Positions 42,311 through 49,550 of a stretch of DNA of 57,076 nt are shown here, piece after piece. Made by a program: the position numbers and the translations under genes. The stretch spans positions 1 through 57,076 of the forward strand of contig NZ_CP009358.1 of the NCBI RefSeq assembly GCF_000772105.1, in the 5' to 3' direction. Below the pieces are notes generated by a model. It had not been told where the DNA came from, searched no databases, and worked only from the letters and a program-made list of their open reading frames with translations. The DNA is from Vibrio tubiashii ATCC 19109. GTDB lineage: Bacteria; Pseudomonadota; Gammaproteobacteria; Enterobacterales; Vibrionaceae. How positions within the stretch are numbered: the stretch's first letter is position 1; each line of letters starts with the position of its first letter.

Positions 42311-42327
42311 AATTTGCATGCAAAGTT
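42311..42327. promoter_or_regulatory. Degenerate copy of the dispersed palindrome
   Basis: AATTTGCATGCAAAGTT: the inner 12 bp TTTGCATGCAAA is intact but one T/A pair is missing. It lies 22 bases before the ATG of the 42349 gene, as other copies lie before starts. Confidence 0.5.
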
Positions 42328-42348
42328 AATTATTACATGGAGTATCAA

Positions 42349-42648
42349 ATGAAAATTACTATTGCTTTAATTTTGTCTTTATTCTTTAGTGTGGCGTCAG
42401 TTAGTGCTTCTGAGTGCGATGCAGATTTCATCGCTCATAACCAAAAGGTTGAGAGCTTAATAAATATTGGTAATGTTGAGTTAGCTGATGCACAACGTGA
42501 CTGTTTAGCAGTAGAACTTGGAAAAGTAGAAACAGGTAAAAGTATTTGTCCAGCATTTCGTAATTTTGAACAAGAATTTTTAACCCTACCGAAAGCGACT
42601 CAAATTTCGTATGGGTACCACTGCAAAAAACAACTTTTAAAGACATAG
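42349..42648 (+). CDS. Small secreted Cys-containing protein
   Basis: 99 residues from ATG 42349, with GGAG six bases upstream. Signal peptide MKITIALILSLFFSVASVSA, then a mature part of about 80 residues with four cysteines (ECD, RDC, SIC, YHC) spaced to form two disulfides. No family recognised. A degenerate ParB-type palindrome lies in its leader. Possible roles include periplasmic inhibitor, surface exclusion or toxin; none is supported beyond export. Confidence 0.68.
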   Translation: MKITIALILSLFFSVASVSASECDADFIAHNQKVESLINIGNVELADAQRDCLAVELGKVETGKSICPAFRNFEQEFLTLPKATQISYGYHCKKQLLKT

Positions 42649-42848
42649 TTGTAATGTTTACGCAAGTCGCGATTTATTAATAGGCATAACCTATTAGTAA
42701 ATATTAGGCACTGTATATATTATGTTTGTGTAGACATTTGAACGGAGCTGCTTAGCAGTGTGTCTATGCCGCCTAATTCAATGAGTTAGGTTGACGCCCA
42801 AGAGCGCGATGACCAAAGGCTCCAGTATTTACTTCTTAGAAGTACAAT

Positions 42849-42874
42849 AACCACCTCTAGCAGGTGGTTTTTTT
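42849..42874. terminator. Intrinsic terminator
   Basis: AACCACCT-CTAGC-AGGTGGTT followed by T5 in plus sense, and preceded by AATAA for the minus-strand gene ending at 42880. Works best for the plus strand. Confidence 0.75.
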
Positions 42875-42879
42875 GTATC

Positions 42880-43413
42880 TTATTTTCTGTGTCGCGGCGG
42901 TGGATTGATTGGTTTGTTGTGATGGGTGTTATGGACAACCACTGCGAATCTTATCTTACCTAGCTTTCTTGATTGTCCCGTCGTTCGTAGGAATGCGCTC
43001 TGAACATACAAGTTCAAATCGATCTCTCGCTTACTTGCTCTTGATAGTTTGAAATAGATTTCGTAGTTGCCCGTTGGGACTGGCACACGCATATAGTTTT
43101 GTCGTTGACCTTTCTTATGATTTATAAACACATTTGCGGGTCCCATGGCTTTGATGTGCTCTAACAAATCGAACGAACGAGTGTATCTGTCTTCACAAAA
43201 AGTACGTTGCTCTCCGTTTTCTACTACGACAAAACTATTGTCATGCTCATCTTTATATCCCTTCGTGAAACAATGGCAGCTAAAGGTGATTAGAATCCTA
43301 TAGGATTGAGCTGGCTTTCCGTTTTTTTCCGGTATGACATAATTCCAAATGTGCGGGCGAAGGTGATCCATGTCCTTCACAATTCCATTTATCTCTATTG
43401 GTTGCCTGTTCAT
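42880..43413 (-). CDS. Unrecognised basic protein
   Basis: 177 residues from ATG 43413 (MNRQPIEINGIVKDMDHLRPH); four extra residues from an upstream TTG are unlikely. Beta-rich and basic with PTGNYEIYFKLSRASKREIDLNLYV in the middle and a His/Pro-rich tail (THHNKPINPPPRHRK). Three cysteines (CHCFTKG; FCED). No signal peptide. No family recognised; it stands alone in accessory DNA. Confidence 0.6.
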   Translation of the reverse strand: MNRQPIEINGIVKDMDHLRPHIWNYVIPEKNGKPAQSYRILITFSCHCFTKGYKDEHDNSFVVVENGEQRTFCEDRYTRSFDLLEHIKAMGPANVFINHKKGQRQNYMRVPVPTGNYEIYFKLSRASKREIDLNLYVQSAFLRTTGQSRKLGKIRFAVVVHNTHHNKPINPPPRHRK

Positions 43414-43499
43414 TTTCGGATACAACGACCTTGTTCTTATCTGTTGAGATATCCCATTCTAACTGAATTGGAAAAATAATCTTCATTTGGGGAGCTAAG

Positions 43500-44022
43500 G
43501 CTCATAAGTTTACGCGCTATGAAACCTTCTTAACATACCTCTACTTTTTGGTACTGATTACGCATTATATGTTAAATGCCCGACTTCATCGCGACTTATA
43601 CCAGGTTTTCGCCGCTTCGCGCTTCAACATGGAATAAGTCGCTTTTTTCTGCCCAAAATTGGCGCGTTTGCTCGCTGAAAGTTTATTACAGAATTTTGCT
43701 CATATTCGGCGGGTTTTAACCGTTCACTGTATTGGTCTAGATTTGTGGCCAAAGCTCCAAAAGATCAACTTTTCTCAATTGGCTGTCCTCTGATCGTTTC
43801 CCAATCGACAAAGATGCGATTCTTGTACTTTAGAGCGGGATACGGAATAGGGGTATGAAGCCCAACGGAACGAAAACGTACGCTAACAAAAAGCGGGCAT
43901 GTCATTTAAGTAATGACACAGCCAGTGGTGACACATAAGTTATGTCGTATATTGATTTTGGTGTGTTTTTTACCAGTGATCGCAGGGTATACCTAAACGT
44001 CATGCTACTTTAACTATTTGAT
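43500..44022. other. Noncoding stretch
   Basis: No gene seen on either strand. It contains GC-poor sequence with scattered short repeats (CGACTTAT near 43590; TGACACA-type repeats GTCATTTAAGTAATGAC at 43900-43916, a short inverted repeat). Possibly remains of decayed genes. Confidence 0.4.
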
Positions 44023-44250
44023 TTAATGCTTAACGTACAAAACCGTACCGTTGGGCTTCACAGCCCGAATAGTAAAAAAGGTCACTGCATTACAGTGGGT
44101 GCAATTGTGTTGCATCTGGTTGTGTTTCTCGATGCGTTCCCCGTTGACGTTGTAACGGTAAAAGCCTTGATTGCATTTCTGACAAGGGTATTCGACCCGT
44201 TCCACATCCCCAACAGGGAAGTAGCGGCGTTTATCAGATTTGTTTGTCAT
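44023..44250 (-). CDS. Small zinc-ribbon protein
   Basis: 75 residues. Two CxxC knuckles (YPCQKCNQGF and HNCTHCNAVTFF) 28 residues apart form a zinc ribbon. A basic N-terminus (KSDKRRYF) may contact nucleic acid. Weak ribosome-binding site (GAGGCAGC) ahead of the ATG. Similar zinc-ribbon proteins are common on plasmids without known function. It is divergently oriented to the 44332 gene. Confidence 0.65.
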   Translation of the reverse strand: MTNKSDKRRYFPVGDVERVEYPCQKCNQGFYRYNVNGERIEKHNQMQHNCTHCNAVTFFTIRAVKPNGTVLYVKH

Positions 44251-44331
44251 AGCTGCCTCTTTGGTTGTGTGTTTTTCAAGCGCAATGAGCTTTGTTACAA
44301 TGTGTCTTGTTGCATTTAAAAGGAGAACGTT

Positions 44332-44745
44332 GTGGCCAGAACCGAATTAGTTAAAGATATTGAATGCATTGTTGAGGGCATGGGCTTTGAGAAATCCGAC
44401 TCTAGGGAGCCTAATACATATCAAAGGAATGTCTCTTATCCTAGCATTATTGAGGACAAACAAGATCGAGCCCATTTCTTACTTCACACTAGCCAAGGCG
44501 CGATACAGATCGCGGCAAAGTGGCAGGAAGTCAACGGAACTACAATAGAGAAGCTTGGCCATACTGTTCTTGATGCTGCCAATACTAACTTTGAACACTA
44601 TATCGTTGTATGTGGTGGTGATAAATTGGTAACTCGAGCTATCAATTATTTGAACGATCACCGTCACATCGCGCCTAAGCTACGTTCAATGGAAGCACAT
44701 GAACTCGAAGATTTCTTAAGTACTTACCTCGATGCTGTTAACTAA
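44332..44745 (+). CDS. PD-(D/E)XK nuclease-like protein
   Basis: 137 residues from GTG 44332 (AAAGGAGAA just upstream). The core HFLLHTSQGAIQIAAKWQEVNGT followed by EKLGHTVLDA resembles small plasmid/restriction-like PD-(D/E)XK proteins, in which the motif is usually (I/V)E-x-K-W-Q. Here the acidic residue is Ala (IAAKWQ), so it may be inactive or the alignment may be off. A second conserved part is EHYIVVCGGDKLV. Uncertain assignment. Confidence 0.5.
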   Translation: MARTELVKDIECIVEGMGFEKSDSREPNTYQRNVSYPSIIEDKQDRAHFLLHTSQGAIQIAAKWQEVNGTTIEKLGHTVLDAANTNFEHYIVVCGGDKLVTRAINYLNDHRHIAPKLRSMEAHELEDFLSTYLDAVN

Positions 44746-44746
44746 G

Positions 44747-44953
44747 ATGTTTAAAGGGTATTTATACGATTCTATCGGTAATGAATGTTCTGAGGCTAAG
44801 CCTATAGAGTTGTTGGATTGCTTGGAGGCATCAATTGTCGAAGTAATGTTAACCTTTAGATATAGACCCATCGTCGTTAGTCTAGGCAATGGTTGGGCGC
44901 TGTTTGAAATCAGCCCCAAACAAAGGTTGATGGTAACGGAGGTCGAGAGTTAA
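44747..44953 (+). CDS. Small protein coupled to the nuclease-like gene
   Basis: 68 residues from ATG 44747, one base after the preceding stop codon (TAAGATG); ATG 44732 overlapping the upstream gene is an alternative. Beta-rich (VVSLGNGWALFEISPKQRLMV). No domain recognised. A terminator hairpin overlaps its stop, so the pair 44332-44953 forms a two-gene unit. Confidence 0.6.
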   Translation: MFKGYLYDSIGNECSEAKPIELLDCLEASIVEVMLTFRYRPIVVSLGNGWALFEISPKQRLMVTEVES

Positions 44954-44967
44954 TCTCGACCTTTTCT
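44941..44967 (+). terminator. Intrinsic terminator
   Basis: GGTCGAGA-GTTAA-TCTCGACC followed by TTTTCTT; overlaps the stop of the preceding gene. Immediately after it lies the palindrome AATTGCAG-TT-CTGCAATT (44970-44987). Confidence 0.8.
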
Positions 44968-44987
44968 TAAATTGCAGTTCTGCAATT

Positions 44988-45815
44988 TTCAGGGCGCAAT
45001 GCTGCCCTACGGCTTCGCCTACCCGCTAGACCCCCACTAAAACAAATTTGTGGACAATCCGACGAGTCGGAACGCTAACGCTTTGACCACAGATTTGCTT
45101 TTATGGTCGCCTTGAGTCGCTATCTTGTCGATTTTATATTGTTCTGCAAACAGGTCGCTGCAGAACGGTTTTAGCAGCATAAAATAATCACCGGTTCGCG
45201 TGGCCAAACACCGATTTGTGATCTCAGAAAAGCAAGAACTAGCATTTCGTGCTGTTGCCCGTTAGACAACAATGCACATGAGTTTTCCAGACCGCTAGGT
45301 TATCTCTGGAAAGCGATTGTGTAGTGCTTGGCGAGTCCCGCCACGTTATCGGACAGGACTCGTTGTTTGCTGCTCAAATGAAAGGCAATGCGTTGCCATC
45401 AAGTAATAGTGGAACTAACCAAGGCAGCATGGAAATCATGCGATGAAGAACAGTTGGTGATATGTATATTGATAGAAACATAAGATTCCTTATTTGTGTT
45501 AATGGCATTTCGCCGAAGAACCTTTACGTTAAGGAAGGAGATAAAAAAAACCAAACAACGCCGCCTAAAAAGTCAAATAATGAAAATGCCACTTTGAGTC
45601 GTTAGCGGTGGTAAACTTTGGGCAGAACTGACCACCATTTGACCGAGAGTTTACCACTACAACATTTAGTGTTGTCTCAGCTGCTAAACGCTACTACATA
45701 TTGTGGTTTGGGCGTTTTCCCCCAAACTTAGTAACGCCAGTACCTAGATCACTGATTTCTAAACTATCCACTGTTAGCGTGTGTGTTTCTTCATGTAAAA
45801 CAGGAAATTACACAC
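44988..45815. other. Long intergenic region upstream of the recombinase-like gene
   Basis: About 830 bases with no supported gene. A minus-strand frame is open from about 45261 to a stop at 45037 (75 codons, reads ...TRTGDYFMLLKPFCSDLF...) but lacks a good start. TTCTGCA and TGCAGAA form an inverted repeat at 45145-45168, and GGACTCG-type sequences pair around 45325-45365. An attachment site for the recombinase relative could lie here; none can be pointed to. Confidence 0.4.
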
Positions 45816-46445
45816 ATGGCACTACCAACGCTCATCGAGGACAAAGACAAAACTTGGATCTTTAAAGTTATTACACAGACACCAGAGCCAGAGCTTAACG
45901 CTTGTTTAATGGGGTTCTTTCTTGGTAGTGGAATGAGTACGCTAGAAATTTGTCGCGTACAGGTTCGAGATATTGTTAAGAAGAACGGACAACTGGCAAA
46001 GTGCTTTACTGTCAAAGGCGAAGTGAGCCGAGACTTTTACCTGTCCAACACTAAGTTGCAAAACCTAATCAAGAGCTACATTGAGAAGCGTAAAAAAGAT
46101 GGTGATCATCCCGACCTATACAACGGTTTTGATGAAGATGAACCGTTCTTTAAACGAAGTAATGGCGAGCACTTTAAAATCAAGCGTAGAACTACAGAAA
46201 AGGGTAATACAACCTATCATTGCAATGCTCTAAATGAGCATATCAAACGACTGTTATCCGATTCAGGCATTGAGCAGCCGAGTATTCTTAGCGGGAGACG
46301 TACATTTGCTGTAAGGCTTAAGCGTCAAGGTGTGGATGTCCCTACAATCCACTTAATGCTTGGTAATAAAACTCTTGAAACTACATTAAGGCTGATAGAG
46401 ACGGATACAGTAAGTATGTTAGCCATTGCAGATATGGCGTTTTGA
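45816..46445 (+). CDS. Tyrosine-recombinase-like protein lacking catalytic residues
   Basis: 209 residues from ATG 45816 (AGGAAA upstream). The integrase fold is suggested by GSGMSTLEICRVQVRDI (box I), LSGRRTFAVRLKRQG (box II) and LGNKTLETTLRLIETD (end motif). In active enzymes these read TGLR..E, H-x-L-R-H and LGH..TT..Y. Here the first Arg is Ser, box II His is Ser/Thr, LGH is LGN and the Tyr position is Leu. It should therefore not cut DNA by the usual mechanism. It may be a DNA-binding derivative or a decayed integrase; the frame is intact. Confidence 0.68.
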   Translation: MALPTLIEDKDKTWIFKVITQTPEPELNACLMGFFLGSGMSTLEICRVQVRDIVKKNGQLAKCFTVKGEVSRDFYLSNTKLQNLIKSYIEKRKKDGDHPDLYNGFDEDEPFFKRSNGEHFKIKRRTTEKGNTTYHCNALNEHIKRLLSDSGIEQPSILSGRRTFAVRLKRQGVDVPTIHLMLGNKTLETTLRLIETDTVSMLAIADMAF

Positions 46446-46471
46446 TAGGTCTTCATTTCTAAAGCTTGCTG

Positions 46472-47053
46472 CTAAAGTGGATGCAAGACAAGGTGCGCCT
46501 GATATGTGGTCTCGTTCCATTCCTTCATTTCAGCCGAGAACCAACCTTGCTGTTTGATGATCGCTTCCAATTGTGGTGCTGATTCTGATTGGATCAGCAT
46601 CGAGAGAGGTGCGATTTGTTGGTTATCGGTATCAAAACAATGTTCTATGTGATCCCCTAGCATGTAGAGAATTTCCGGCTCTGGTTCGCTTCCCTCTTCA
46701 AACAACCGAGATTCAATCCCATGCTCGTCGTACAAGTAGGTAAGAAGCGAATACAACCTTTCTGCTCCCGCCACTTGAGTGTTGTTCGCTTTCTCGTTGA
46801 GCTGATACAACCTCATTTCAAGGTTGCCGTTACGAGTTCGGGCTATATTGAGCATCAATTTGATGTCTTTTTTGATGTTGGCCAAATGTTTGTCTTTGGC
46901 CTTGATCTTTAAGTACTTCACCAGTATTTCGTTACGCTTGGTTGTTGGGACAAAACGTGGACTAGCTGAAACTTGAAACAACAAGTGGAGCAACGCATCT
47001 GTCACGGTGCGGTGTAGATTGTGGTAGTAGTCAAAATCTTTTTGGATCTGCAT
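46472..47053 (-). CDS. Unrecognised soluble protein
   Basis: 193 residues, convergent with the recombinase-like gene. Mostly helical, with TKRNEILVKYLKIKAKDKHLANIKKDIKLML in the first half and an acidic middle (EEGSEPEPEILYML). No signal peptide, metal motif or P-loop. The weak AGAT upstream of the ATG is the only ribosome-binding site. No family recognised. Confidence 0.6.
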   Translation of the reverse strand: MQIQKDFDYYHNLHRTVTDALLHLLFQVSASPRFVPTTKRNEILVKYLKIKAKDKHLANIKKDIKLMLNIARTRNGNLEMRLYQLNEKANNTQVAGAERLYSLLTYLYDEHGIESRLFEEGSEPEPEILYMLGDHIEHCFDTDNQQIAPLSMLIQSESAPQLEAIIKQQGWFSAEMKEWNETTYQAHLVLHPL

Positions 47054-47147
47054 AACGAGATTGTTAGTTAGTAGGACTATTAGAATGTGGGGGTTTCTTG
47101 ACCATTTTCAAGCCTAAACGGTCGGCACCACTAGAATGCAGATACGA

Positions 47148-47174
47148 AAAAGCCCCGTCTAATGACGAGGCTTT
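47148..47174. terminator. Hairpin between two minus-strand genes
   Basis: AAAGCC(C)CGTC-TAAT-GACG(A)GGCTTT. On the minus strand it lies downstream of the toxin gene and can terminate it (AAAGCC side gives T3 only). Confidence 0.55.
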
Positions 47175-47177
47175 CCG

Positions 47178-47219
47178 AAACTTGCCTTGCGGCTAAAAAA
47201 TAAACTTGCCTTGCGGCTA
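47178..47219. repeat. Tandem 18-bp direct repeat
   Basis: AAACTTGCCTTGCGGCTA at 47178-47195 and again at 47202-47219. It lies just downstream of the toxin gene stop. Likely a replication-slippage duplication. Confidence 0.8.
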
Positions 47220-47235
47220 CATGGTTATATTAGGA

Positions 47236-47796
47236 TTATTTGACCGTGGCGTCAATAGTATCATTGGCACTATTGCTATCGGTGTTATCTTGAGCTGTTA
47301 CAAGTATATCTCTCATACCAATCGCAATGATTACACCTTCCCTTATCTTCCTTAATGTGGCGTCAGAGACTTTTTGTGCGGCTACGAAACCTTTCCCCTG
47401 ACCTAGAGGTAAATCTCTTAACCTACCACCATCGATCGTTGATATTAGGTTACATTTAGCCCAACGTTCTACACCGTAAGGATATCTTTCTGTTGCAGGA
47501 ATGTCGGTATTGAGCAGCTTTACATGAAACCCTTGATATTCAGGTTCTTTCTCGACTCTTTTGGCTTCTTCTTTGGTTGCGGAGATAGGCACTACTATAT
47601 ATTGACCTTTGTGCTTGCCAACTACTACAACCAAACGTTTCTTTATCATCTCGTTTGGGATTCGATGATTATAATTGTATTCGTCGGCCTGATTTTTATC
47701 TGTAGTAGTTCCCTGACCTGTGCTTTTGAACTCTCCGAAAATACAGTCATATAGATGACCAATTTTTACGTTTCCCTGAATGTGTGTTCTAGCCAT
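47236..47796 (-). CDS. PemK/MazF-like toxin
   Basis: 186 residues. Core of the PemK/MazF endoribonuclease family: IPNEMIKKRLVVVVGKH then YIVVPISATKEE, VERWAKCNLISTIDGGRL and a last helix LRKIREGVIIAIG. MazF toxins cut mRNA at short sites. It is longer than classical MazF (about 110), with extra sequence between strands and a Ser/Asn/Asp tail, as in a plasmid subgroup of this fold. Preceded by, and overlapping by eight bases, a small probable antitoxin gene, so this is very likely a plasmid-stabilising toxin-antitoxin pair. Confidence 0.75.
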   Translation of the reverse strand: MARTHIQGNVKIGHLYDCIFGEFKSTGQGTTTDKNQADEYNYNHRIPNEMIKKRLVVVVGKHKGQYIVVPISATKEEAKRVEKEPEYQGFHVKLLNTDIPATERYPYGVERWAKCNLISTIDGGRLRDLPLGQGKGFVAAQKVSDATLRKIREGVIIAIGMRDILVTAQDNTDSNSANDTIDATVK

Positions 47797-47998
47797 TTTT
47801 ATTTACAGTCCTCTTTGCGCTTCGTGTGAGGACTTCTCTCGCCCAATCACTGACAGAATCATGATTTTCAGCCGCACGTTTCCACAGCGTTTTATCATCC
47901 TCTGTACACCGTATTTCTTGCTTTTTATCTAGAGTAACGTCCTGCTTAGGGCGTCCTCGCTGTCGTTTTTCTGTAGTCATAACCTCATTTTGTGTCAT
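47789..47998 (-). CDS. Probable ribbon-helix-helix antitoxin
   Basis: 69 residues from ATG 47998 (ATG 47980 also possible, with GAGG very close). KRQRGRPKQDVTLDKKQEIRC, then DDKTLWKRAAENHDSVSDWAREVL: one strand and two helices in RHH style, with SDWAREVL like other RHH antitoxin-type regulators. It lies first, overlaps the toxin gene, and has palindromes in its promoter for autoregulation. A RHH partner for a PemK-like toxin is less usual than AbrB-type. Confidence 0.62.
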   Translation of the reverse strand: MTQNEVMTTEKRQRGRPKQDVTLDKKQEIRCTEDDKTLWKRAAENHDSVSDWAREVLTRSAKRTVNKNG

Positions 47999-48061
47999 GA
48001 CGTTTTTTAAGTCAAGATGTTTGCTTTTTATACATCTACATGTATAATAATTGTCATGACA
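47994..48061. promoter_or_regulatory. Operator region of the toxin-antitoxin module
   Basis: GTCATGAC occurs at 47994-48001 (overlapping the antitoxin ATG) and 48053-48060, extended to TGTCATGACA. Between them lies TATACAT-CTAC-ATGTATA (48029-48046). These symmetrical sites are the expected targets of an autoregulating antitoxin. Confidence 0.6.
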
Positions 48062-48093
48062 TAAAGTAATTTCAATATATGGGGCTTTTAGGG

Positions 48094-48282
48094 ATGAGTG
48101 GAAAAGGTATGGAATGTGACTCTTTTGAATTGGTACGTATTTATGCTTATAAATCTGTAGCATTGGGGAGGAAACCAGTACCAAAACTCATCCGTAAACT
48201 AGTAGCTAAGACCATGCTACATCGAGCTTGGTTACAAGGTCATACTGGAAGCTTTTTGTTATCTGTGTTGGATAGAAGCTAG
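48094..48282 (+). CDS. Small basic protein, first of the small-gene array
   Basis: 62 residues from ATG 48094 (AGGG just upstream); an in-frame ATG at 48079 is also possible. Basic and helical (GRKPVPKLIRKLVAKTMLHRAWLQG). Divergent from the antitoxin gene across about 95 bases. Unrecognised. It ends two bases before the next gene. Confidence 0.5.
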   Translation: MSGKGMECDSFELVRIYAYKSVALGRKPVPKLIRKLVAKTMLHRAWLQGHTGSFLLSVLDRS

Positions 48283-48284
48283 GC

Positions 48285-48509
48285 ATGGGAGTAGACATTT
48301 CTATGGACGGTTGGGGGCAATATGGCAGTTCTACAGAGCACGAGCGATATATTGATGACTACAAATTCAAGTCACGCAAGCGCCGTTGCTCTTGTGGGTG
48401 CGATCAAGTTGCAACTCATGCAGGAATGGCTAACGGCGTCTGTCTAACAATCGGGTGTGAGCTATCGATACGCCGATGGGTTAGAGACGGTTTTAAATCA
48501 AACAAGTAG
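48285..48509 (+). CDS. Small Cys-cluster protein of the array
   Basis: 74 residues. RRCSCGCDQVATHAGMANGVCLTIGCEL suggests a small zinc-binding knuckle. Its ATG lies three bases after the previous stop. The N-terminus (GVDISMDGWGQYGSS) is Gly-rich and may be unstructured. No family recognised. Confidence 0.55.
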   Translation: MGVDISMDGWGQYGSSTEHERYIDDYKFKSRKRRCSCGCDQVATHAGMANGVCLTIGCELSIRRWVRDGFKSNK

Positions 48510-48522
48510 GGAGTAGTCAGTC

Positions 48523-48774
48523 ATGGCCGCAATCAAGAAAAGGCTTTTAGACCGAGTGATCAAGCGTTTCCCTTGGGTATCTCAAGACGCTGAGATTGTT
48601 CGCTGTTACCCAAGCTTGGGAGAGCGTGAAGCAGGTGCTTTTCTATGGTTAGTCATTGGCTATGACATAGGCTCTCACTCTACGATGACGCAATGCGTGG
48701 AAGCTGAGTCTTGGGAGGTGTTCGAAAAGGAACACCACTTTGAGATATTTCCGACGAACGAATTAATGGAGTAA
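48523..48774 (+). CDS. Small protein of the array
   Basis: 83 residues, GTAGGGAGT ahead of the ATG. Basic N-terminal helix (KKRLLDRVIKRFPWVS), then a mixed part (EREAGAFLWLVIGYDIG). Unrecognised. Similar spacing and ribosome-binding site to its neighbours argue for a single transcript from about 48.1 to 50.9 kb. Confidence 0.55.
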   Translation: MAAIKKRLLDRVIKRFPWVSQDAEIVRCYPSLGEREAGAFLWLVIGYDIGSHSTMTQCVEAESWEVFEKEHHFEIFPTNELME

Positions 48775-48781
48775 TCAGGCA

Positions 48782-49000
48782 ATGTCAGGGTTCGATATAA
48801 ACCAAATGAATGAAGCACTGTACAAGCTGAAGCATAGCTCCACAGCGCAGCACACTGCTGAAGAAGCTTTCAACCAGATGCACCGATTTTCTAACGATCA
48901 TTTACATGTTCAAGGTGTCGGTGCAACGGCTCAAAAAAGTGAAGTTCTCTCGATGCTCATTGATGATATGAGCACCGAAATTTTAAACGAACAAGAATAG
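48782..49000 (+). CDS. Small helical protein of the array
   Basis: 72 residues, His/Ser-rich and helical (NQMNEALYKLKHSSTAQHTAEEAFNQMH), acidic C-terminus. Starts seven bases after the previous stop. Unrecognised. Confidence 0.52.
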   Translation: MSGFDINQMNEALYKLKHSSTAQHTAEEAFNQMHRFSNDHLHVQGVGATAQKSEVLSMLIDDMSTEILNEQE

Positions 49001-49010
49001 TAGGGAAAAT

Positions 49011-49178
49011 ATGCAGGTTAAAAAGCTATCGGGGCGATTAGTTTTCATCCCCAAATCAAGAATTGAAATCTTGTCTCTTTGGTTTCTTTCTCAGTTCATT
49101 GGCGGTTACGAGAAAACCTATAACGAAGAAGCTTATCCAGTGGGGCGTAGGCTTAAAATCGACTTCAAAGGTCTGTAA
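49011..49178 (+). CDS. 55-residue protein of the array
   Basis: ATG preceded by TAGGGAAAAT. It reads MQVKKLSGRLVFIPKSRIE and continues LSLWFLSQFIGGYEK to a basic end. The stop (TAA) is followed at once by GGGGAAAAG, the ribosome-binding site of the next gene. Composition and context support a real gene despite its size. Confidence 0.5.
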   Translation: MQVKKLSGRLVFIPKSRIEILSLWFLSQFIGGYEKTYNEEAYPVGRRLKIDFKGL

Positions 49179-49190
49179 GGGGAAAAGACG

Positions 49191-49535
49191 ATGGCTAGTA
49201 TCGAGACTCTTGAAAAGGTAATGGTTCAGCAACTTAGATCCGAATATAACTCTCAAGCTAAGCATGATTTTATGTTTGGGGTATTTGCTATTTCCCTTGG
49301 TATTGCTGCGGTTCTTTCTACTGGTTGGTATCTGTTCTTTGGGCCTGCACTCATGGATTTGTGGAGTCCTATGCACCTTTTTCTAATTCAAAGTATTAAC
49401 TCGATACCCGCACCAGAAACCAACGATAAACTGTATGAGATTTTGCTAGAACAAGGGTATGTGTCGGTGGTTCAAATAAAGGAATTATCTGAAATGGCCC
49501 ATCAAGAAGTTCAAGATTTGCTTATCAATCAGTAA
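49191..49535 (+). CDS. Single-span membrane protein of the array
   Basis: 114 residues; AAGGGGAAAAG nine bases before the ATG. One hydrophobic span (FMFGVFAISLGIAAVLSTGWYLFFG, about 26-50) and a C-terminal helical cytoplasmic or periplasmic part (LYEILLEQGYVSVVQIKELSEM). Only clear membrane protein of the array. Unrecognised. Confidence 0.6.
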   Translation: MASIETLEKVMVQQLRSEYNSQAKHDFMFGVFAISLGIAAVLSTGWYLFFGPALMDLWSPMHLFLIQSINSIPAPETNDKLYEILLEQGYVSVVQIKELSEMAHQEVQDLLINQ

Positions 49536-49550
49536 CAAGGGGAAAAGAGC

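Larger units (their letters stand above)
41448..42348. other. Noncoding region downstream of repA, probable replication origin
   Basis: 900 bases without a supported gene. AT-rich at 41630-41720. TTTTGAGCAA near 41514 can pair with TTTTGCTCAAAA near 41595. A strong 13-bp inverted repeat lies at 41827-41882. A 27-base near-repeat, CTTACTCGCT(A/G)CGCTCGCGC..., is at 41948 and 42049. Two palindromes of the candidate ParB type lie at 42135 and 42313. IncFII-type origins lie just downstream of repA, hence the inference; no clear DnaA box was found. Confidence 0.5.

Noticed and set aside
42690..42800. Possible integron attC site (CCTAA-ttcaatgag-TTAGG and GACGCCC)
   Set aside because: The symmetry is too short and lacks the paired R and L boxes with the GTTRRRY core; no integron integrase is present.
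45037..45261. 75-codon open minus-strand frame
   Set aside because: Protein-like composition but no usable start or ribosome-binding site and a stop directly upstream; could be a gene remnant, kept only as a note in the intergenic entry.
45816..46445. Calling an active integrase and an integrated island
   Set aside because: Catalytic Tyr and other key residues are missing and no attachment-site pair could be found.
47178..47219. Short tandem repeat as a CRISPR or iteron array
   Set aside because: Only two 18-bp units six bases apart; no spacers, no cas genes.
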